Positions 60,358 through 64,000 of a DNA stretch of 64,000 bases are shown here, piece by piece. Under the pieces are notes generated by a model that had not been told where the DNA came from, searched no databases, and saw only the letters and a list, made by a program, of their open reading frames with translations. This DNA comes from Amycolatopsis sp. NBC_00345 (GTDB lineage: Bacteria; Actinomycetota; Actinomycetes; Mycobacteriales; Pseudonocardiaceae). The translations under genes were made by a program, and so were the position numbers. The DNA lies in NCBI RefSeq assembly GCF_036116635.1, contig NZ_CP107995.1:6262001-6326000 (forward strand), given 5' to 3'. Within the stretch, counting starts at the first letter, position 1, and every line of letters starts with the position of its first letter.

Positions 60358-60408
60358 CCGTTAAGGCCTCCTTACCCGCGTGGAACGCGGGTAAGGAGGC
60401 CTTAACGG
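60358..60408. repeat. 51-bp palindrome between convergent CHAP-like gene and rho
   Basis: Two perfect 24-bp arms (60358-60381 and 60385-60408, arm starting CCGTTAAGGCCTCC) with a 3-bp loop GGA. It fills the convergent gap and ends 15 bp before the rho stop, so it is a natural bidirectional terminator, but the perfect long stem is more than a terminator needs. Confidence 0.9.
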
Positions 60409-60422
60409 ATTGCGGGGAACGA

Positions 60423-62519
60423 TCAGTCGTCGTCGTTCGAGCCGAGGGCCGTCTTCGAGACCTGCATGAGGAACTCGATGTTGGTCTTCGTCTTGCGCAG
60501 ACGCGAGATCAGCAGGTCGATGGCCTGCTGGGAGTCCAGCGCGTGCAGCACGCGGTGCAGCTTGTGCGTGACCGCGAGCTCGTCCGGCGAGAGGAGCAGG
60601 TCCTCCTTGCGGGTCCCGGACGGGTTGACGTCGACGGCCGGGAACACGCGCCGCTCGGAGATCTTCCGGTCCAGCTTGAGCTCGGCGTTGCCGGTGCCCT
60701 TGAACTCCTCGAAGATCACCGTGTCCATCGTGGAGCCCGTCTCCACCATCGCCGTGGCGAAGATGGTGAGCGAGCCGCCGTTCTCGATGTTGCGCGCCGC
60801 GCCCAGGAACCGCTTCGGCGGGTACAGCGCGGTCGAGTCGACACCACCGGACAGGATCCGGCCGGACGCCGGGGCCGCCAGGTTGTAGGCCCGGCCCAGG
60901 CGGGTGATCGAGTCGAGCAGCACGACGACGTCGTGGCCCATCTCGACGAGCCGCTTGGCCCGCTCGATCGACAGCTCCGCGACGGAGGTGTGGTCGGACG
61001 GCGGGCGGTCGAAGGTGGAGGCGATGACCTCGCCCTTCACCGACCGCTGCATGTCGGTGACCTCTTCCGGACGCTCGTCCACGAGCACGACCATCAGGTG
61101 GCACTCGGGGTTGTTCGTCGCGATCGCGTTGGCGATGTCCTGCATGATCGTGGTCTTACCGGCCTTCGGCGGCGACACGATCAGGGCGCGCTGCCCCTTG
61201 CCGACCGGCATGATCAGGTCGATCACGCGGGTGGTCAGCTTGTGCGACTCGGTCTCCAGGCGCAGCCGCTCGTTCGGGTACAGCGGCGTCAGCTTGGTGA
61301 AGTCCGGGCGGCGCTTGGACTCGTCCGGGTCCAGCCCGTTGATCGAGTCGACGCGCACCAGCGGGTTGAACTTCTGCCGCTGCTGCTCGCCGTCGCGCGG
61401 CTGGCGCACGACACCGGTGATGGCGTCACCGCGGCGCAGGCCGTACTTGCGGACCAGCGAAAGCGAGACGTACACGTCGTTCGGCCCGGCGAGGTAGCCC
61501 GAGGTGCGGACGAACGCGTAGTTGTCCAGCACGTCCAGGATGCCCGCGACGGGCAGCAGGACGTCGTCGTCGCGGATCTCGGTGTCCGGCGAGCCGGTCT
61601 CGCGCTGGCCGCCCCCGGTGCCCCGGCGGCGACGGTCGCGGAAGCGACGGCCACGACGGCCGCCTTCCTCGTCGTCGTCCCCGGCCTGCTGGCGGTTGTC
61701 CTGCTGGCCGCGGTTGCCGCTGTCCTGCTGGTTGTTCCGCTGCCGGTTGTCCTGGCCGCCCCGGTTGTCCCGGTTGCCCTGCCGGTCGCCACGGTCGCCA
61801 CGGTCGCCGCGCTGGTTGTCGCGGTCGCCACGCTGGTTGCCGTTCTCACGCTCGGCCCGGTCACCACGGTCAGCCCGGTCACCGCGGTCGGCGCGCTGGT
61901 TGCCACCGTCGCGCTCGGCACGGTCGCCGCGCTGCTGGTTGCCGCCATCGCGTTCACCACGCTGGCCGCCGTCACGCTGGCCTTCGGGGGCGCCCGCGGC
62001 GCGGTTCGAGCCGCGGCGGCGACGGCCGCGGCCGCCTTCCTCCTGCTGCTGCCCGTCGCCGTCCGGACGCTCCTGCTGCGCGGGCCGCTGCTCGGCCGGG
62101 GCGGAGTTCTGCGGCGCCTCGGCCACCGGGGCCGAGCCGTTGCTCTCGGCCTTGGGTGCCTCGGCCGGGGCCTCCTCGCGCTTCTTCGCGGCGCGAGCCG
62201 GCTCCTCGGTCTTGACCGCCTTCGGGGCCTTGACGGCCTCGGGAGCGTCGCCGACGCCTTCGAGCGGAAGCGTCTCCGCCGTACCGGCGGCCCGCTTCTT
62301 GGTCTTGCCCTGACGCTCGCGGATGGCCGCGATCAGGTCACCCTTGCGCATCCCGGTGGTCTCGCCCACGCCCAGTTCGCCCGCCAGCTGGCGGAGCTCG
62401 GCGATGACCATTCCGGACAGGCCCCCGGTGCGGCGCTTCGGAGCGGCCGCGGCCCCATTGCTCTCAACGGCCGCGGCGGGGGTCTCCACGTCGCCGCTCA
62501 ACAGATCGGTGTTGCTCAC
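60423..62519 (-). CDS. rho: transcription termination factor Rho
   Basis: 698 residues from the GTG at 62519 (VSNTDLLSGDVE), with GGAAGG about 7 bp upstream. Order: Rho-N SAP-like helix (MVIAELRQLAGELGV, 45-90), an acidic/alanine-rich linker, a long Arg/Asp/Gly/Asn-rich insertion of about 130 residues (roughly 160-300, units such as RGDRDNQRGDRGDR), the cold-shock RNA-binding domain (DVLLPVAGILDVLDNYAF), then the RecA-like motor with Walker A PPKAGKTT and VDERPEEVTDM. Insertions of this sort occur in high-GC actinobacteria and are thought to help Rho bind structured GC-rich RNA. Confidence 0.97.
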   Translation of the reverse strand: MSNTDLLSGDVETPAAAVESNGAAAAPKRRTGGLSGMVIAELRQLAGELGVGETTGMRKGDLIAAIRERQGKTKKRAAGTAETLPLEGVGDAPEAVKAPKAVKTEEPARAAKKREEAPAEAPKAESNGSAPVAEAPQNSAPAEQRPAQQERPDGDGQQQEEGGRGRRRRGSNRAAGAPEGQRDGGQRGERDGGNQQRGDRAERDGGNQRADRGDRADRGDRAERENGNQRGDRDNQRGDRGDRGDRQGNRDNRGGQDNRQRNNQQDSGNRGQQDNRQQAGDDDEEGGRRGRRFRDRRRRGTGGGQRETGSPDTEIRDDDVLLPVAGILDVLDNYAFVRTSGYLAGPNDVYVSLSLVRKYGLRRGDAITGVVRQPRDGEQQRQKFNPLVRVDSINGLDPDESKRRPDFTKLTPLYPNERLRLETESHKLTTRVIDLIMPVGKGQRALIVSPPKAGKTTIMQDIANAIATNNPECHLMVVLVDERPEEVTDMQRSVKGEVIASTFDRPPSDHTSVAELSIERAKRLVEMGHDVVVLLDSITRLGRAYNLAAPASGRILSGGVDSTALYPPKRFLGAARNIENGGSLTIFATAMVETGSTMDTVIFEEFKGTGNAELKLDRKISERRVFPAVDVNPSGTRKEDLLLSPDELAVTHKLHRVLHALDSQQAIDLLISRLRKTKTNIEFLMQVSKTALGSNDDD

Positions 62520-62935
62520 ACATGTCCTTCCTGACCGATCCACGCCTCCAGGTGGATCAGCGGACTGCCGCCGATCGCGTCTGATCGCGAAACGGCATTT
62601 GCTTCCGATGCGGACGAGTCGCGCCTAGCCGTGCGAGACACAGCGAGAGCGCCGCCAGCACAGGGGTGTTTGCCTCCCCCAAACGGAGGAAACGGAATTC
62701 GGCACCGCCGAAACCGGAAACCCGCCTGCGTCCTCCGCTTTCCCGCAGCTCATGCGGTGCGGATCGGCGGATCGACGAAGGATGCGATCCGGAGACTCCC
62801 GAGGAGTGGACAGGACCGGCACCGGGTGCGGAAACGCACGGTGATCGAACGCCCCCGAGGGTAGACCGACGCACACCCGGGTGCAACAACCACCCCCCGC
62901 GTGGCGCGGCTGCCCCCTGCCCCGTGACCGGGGCT
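62520..62935. other. rho leader and thrB-rho intergenic region
   Basis: 416 bp with no supported gene; frames crossing it are arginine-rich shadows. It should contain the rho promoter and leader, where Rho autoregulation commonly acts. A near-palindrome GTTTgCCTCC/GGAGGaAAC lies at 62668-62693, and CACCCGGGTG at about 62874 may form part of a thrB terminator. Confidence 0.5.
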
Positions 62936-63835
62936 TTACAGAGCTGCAACCTGCACACCGGCGAGGTCCACGCCCAGCTCCGCGACGTCGAAACCGGTGA
63001 CGTCGGTTTCGGGCGGCAATGCTCCGCTCGTGGTGAGAGCCAGTACCGTCGGGCCGGCGCCGGAAATCGTGGCCGCGATCCCGCGAGCACGGAGCGTGCG
63101 CACCAGCCCGGTGCTCTCCGGGTACGCGCTCGCGCGGTAATCCTGGTGCAGCCGGTCCTCCGTGGCCGCCAGCAGCAGCTCGGGCTTGACGGTCATGGCC
63201 AGCACCGAGAGCGCGGCGCGCCCCGCGCTGTGCGCCGCGTCCGCGTGCGGGACCTGCGGCGGGAGCAGCCCGCGGGCGGCGTCGGTGGACGACTTCACCG
63301 CGGGCACCGCCACGACCGGCCGGATCGCCGGGTTCGGCGTCACCCGCTCGGCGTGGAACCGGCCGTTCTCCGACCACGCCACCACCAGGCCGCCCAGCAG
63401 GCTCGCGGCCGCGTTGTCGGCGTGGCCTTCGAACTCGGCCGCCAGCTGCAGCGCCCCGTCGTCGAGCGGGACGCCGGCCAGCGCGTAACCCACCGCCACC
63501 CCGGAAACCACCGCCGCCGCCGAGGAGCCGAGCCCGCGCGCGTGCGGGATGTTGTTGAAACAGCGCAGGTGCAGCCCCGGCGGGCGGACGTCGAGGTGCG
63601 CGCACGCCCGTCGGATCGCCCGCACCACCAGGTGCGTCTCGTCGGTCGGCACGTCGGCGATACCGCCGGCGCCCGCGTCGATCACCTCGACCTTGAGCCC
63701 GTCCTCGGTGACCTGCAGCTCGACCACGTCGTGGCGGGCCAGCGCCAGGCCGAGCGCGTCGAAACCGGGGCCGAGGTTGGCCGTGGACGCCGGGACGGTC
63801 ACCCGGAATCCCACGGCGGCGTCCCGCACAGTCAC
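62936..63835 (-). CDS. thrB: homoserine kinase
   Basis: 299 residues from a GTG overlapping the thrC stop (GTGA). GHMP kinase: VPASTANLGPGFDALGLAL opens the fold, the ATP loop is IPHARGLGSSAAAVVSG, and ISGAGPTVLAL is the third motif. It phosphorylates homoserine for threonine synthase, encoded just upstream. A long gap then separates it from rho. Confidence 0.97.
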   Translation of the reverse strand: MTVRDAAVGFRVTVPASTANLGPGFDALGLALARHDVVELQVTEDGLKVEVIDAGAGGIADVPTDETHLVVRAIRRACAHLDVRPPGLHLRCFNNIPHARGLGSSAAAVVSGVAVGYALAGVPLDDGALQLAAEFEGHADNAAASLLGGLVVAWSENGRFHAERVTPNPAIRPVVAVPAVKSSTDAARGLLPPQVPHADAAHSAGRAALSVLAMTVKPELLLAATEDRLHQDYRASAYPESTGLVRTLRARGIAATISGAGPTVLALTTSGALPPETDVTGFDVAELGVDLAGVQVAAL

Positions 63836-64000
63836 CGCAGGTCCAGCGCGGTCGCCACCGCCGACGGGTCCACCGCCAGCGGCTCGACCTCGACGTTGCC
63901 CTCCAGCGCCGTGGCCGGGTCCTTGAGGCCGTGCCCGGTCACCGTGCAGACGACGGTGGAGCCCTTCGGCAGCCGGCCGTCCGCGGCGGTGGCGAGCAGG
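63832..64000 (-). CDS. thrC: threonine synthase, C-terminal end (runs off the window)
   Basis: The last 55 codons read LLATAADGRLPKGSTVVCTVTGHGLKDP, a pattern typical of the C-terminus of PLP threonine synthases (CTVTGHGLKDP), ending ATALDLR. The stop overlaps the thrB start by three bases, giving the usual thrC-thrB coupling. The catalytic lysine lies outside the window. Confidence 0.93.
   Translation of the reverse strand, partial: LLATAADGRLPKGSTVVCTVTGHGLKDPATALEGNVEVEPLAVDPSAVATALDLR

Noticed and set aside
1..64000. tRNA or rRNA genes
   Set aside because: No cloverleaf with a TTCGA arm and no rRNA-like conserved stretch was noticed on either strand, though a covariance search could not be run.

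Overview
The window comes from a high-GC actinobacterium, most likely Amycolatopsis or another Pseudonocardiaceae. The evidence is the strong GC bias and frequent GTG/TTG starts, the mycobacterial-type NucS, an aspartate MurA, an F420-type LLM oxidoreductase, a DUF3558 lipoprotein, a PTS-type dihydroxyacetone kinase and an ethylmalonyl-CoA mutase (MeaA). From 64000 down to 36400 the core genes follow an order I recall from Mycobacterium tuberculosis: thrC-thrB-rho-rpmE-prfA-prmC-tsaC-wecA-atpI-atpBEFHAGDC-DUF2550-cobalamin adenosyltransferase-murA. nucS lies further left, and serB-ctaD sit at the left edge.

Layout. 1-2.3 kb: serB (cut by the window edge) and ctaD. 2.4-13.2 kb: metabolic and housekeeping accessory genes: APH-like kinase, hydrolase, GNAT, zinc-ribbon proteins, alkaline-phosphatase-fold protein, an Lrp/trans-sulfuration pair and a duplicated 3-hydroxyacyl-CoA dehydrogenase. 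Gaps here hold decayed tandem arrays that look like copies of the 3' ends of the neighbouring genes. 13.3-15.6 kb: dhaKLM. 15.7-20.3 kb: DUF3558 lipoprotein, a sodium/solute symporter with a small membrane partner, nucS, Nudix. 20.3-30.6 kb: an accessory stretch with an XRE-cupin-controlled FMN monooxygenase/flavin reductase/ribBA operon (ribBA half decayed), a crotonase, a GlxA-type regulator with an isochorismatase-like hydrolase, a 5'-truncated galE, and a MarR-controlled pair (exported tandem SnoaL-like protein plus quinone-oxidoreductase-like enzyme). 30.6-36.3 kb: meaA, small membrane proteins, tandem LysE exporters, a NmrA/SnoaL pair. 36.4-49.1 kb: murA, cobalamin adenosyltransferase, the ATP synthase operon, atpI, wecA, tsaC. 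49.2-58.2 kb: M6 metalloprotease, CadD transporter and prmC, then an accessory block (MerR/hydrolase/LLM, membrane protein, hydrolase pseudogene, SDR). 58.2-64 kb: prfA, rpmE, an exported CHAP-like protein, rho, thrB and the end of thrC.

Regulatory architecture is unusually readable. There are candidate operators for Lrp, XRE, MarR and a TetR-like factor. A 19-bp-spacer MerR promoter would give a leaderless mRNA. A hairpin sits between atpD and atpC. Three families of long perfect intergenic palindromes lie just after stop codons; one family occurs twice. No rRNA, tRNA, CRISPR array, intact insertion sequence or prophage was seen.

Best candidates for something new: (i) intergenic arrays apparently made by repeated duplication of a neighbour's 3' end (4.7-5.1 and 5.5-5.95 kb); (ii) the MarR/exported tandem-SnoaL/oxidoreductase locus with a 25-bp perfect inverted repeat; (iii) the flavin monooxygenase operon carrying a ribBA with an intact RibB half and a broken RibA half; (iv) the long palindromes at gene ends. 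Family names rest on recognising motifs by eye; no database search was run.
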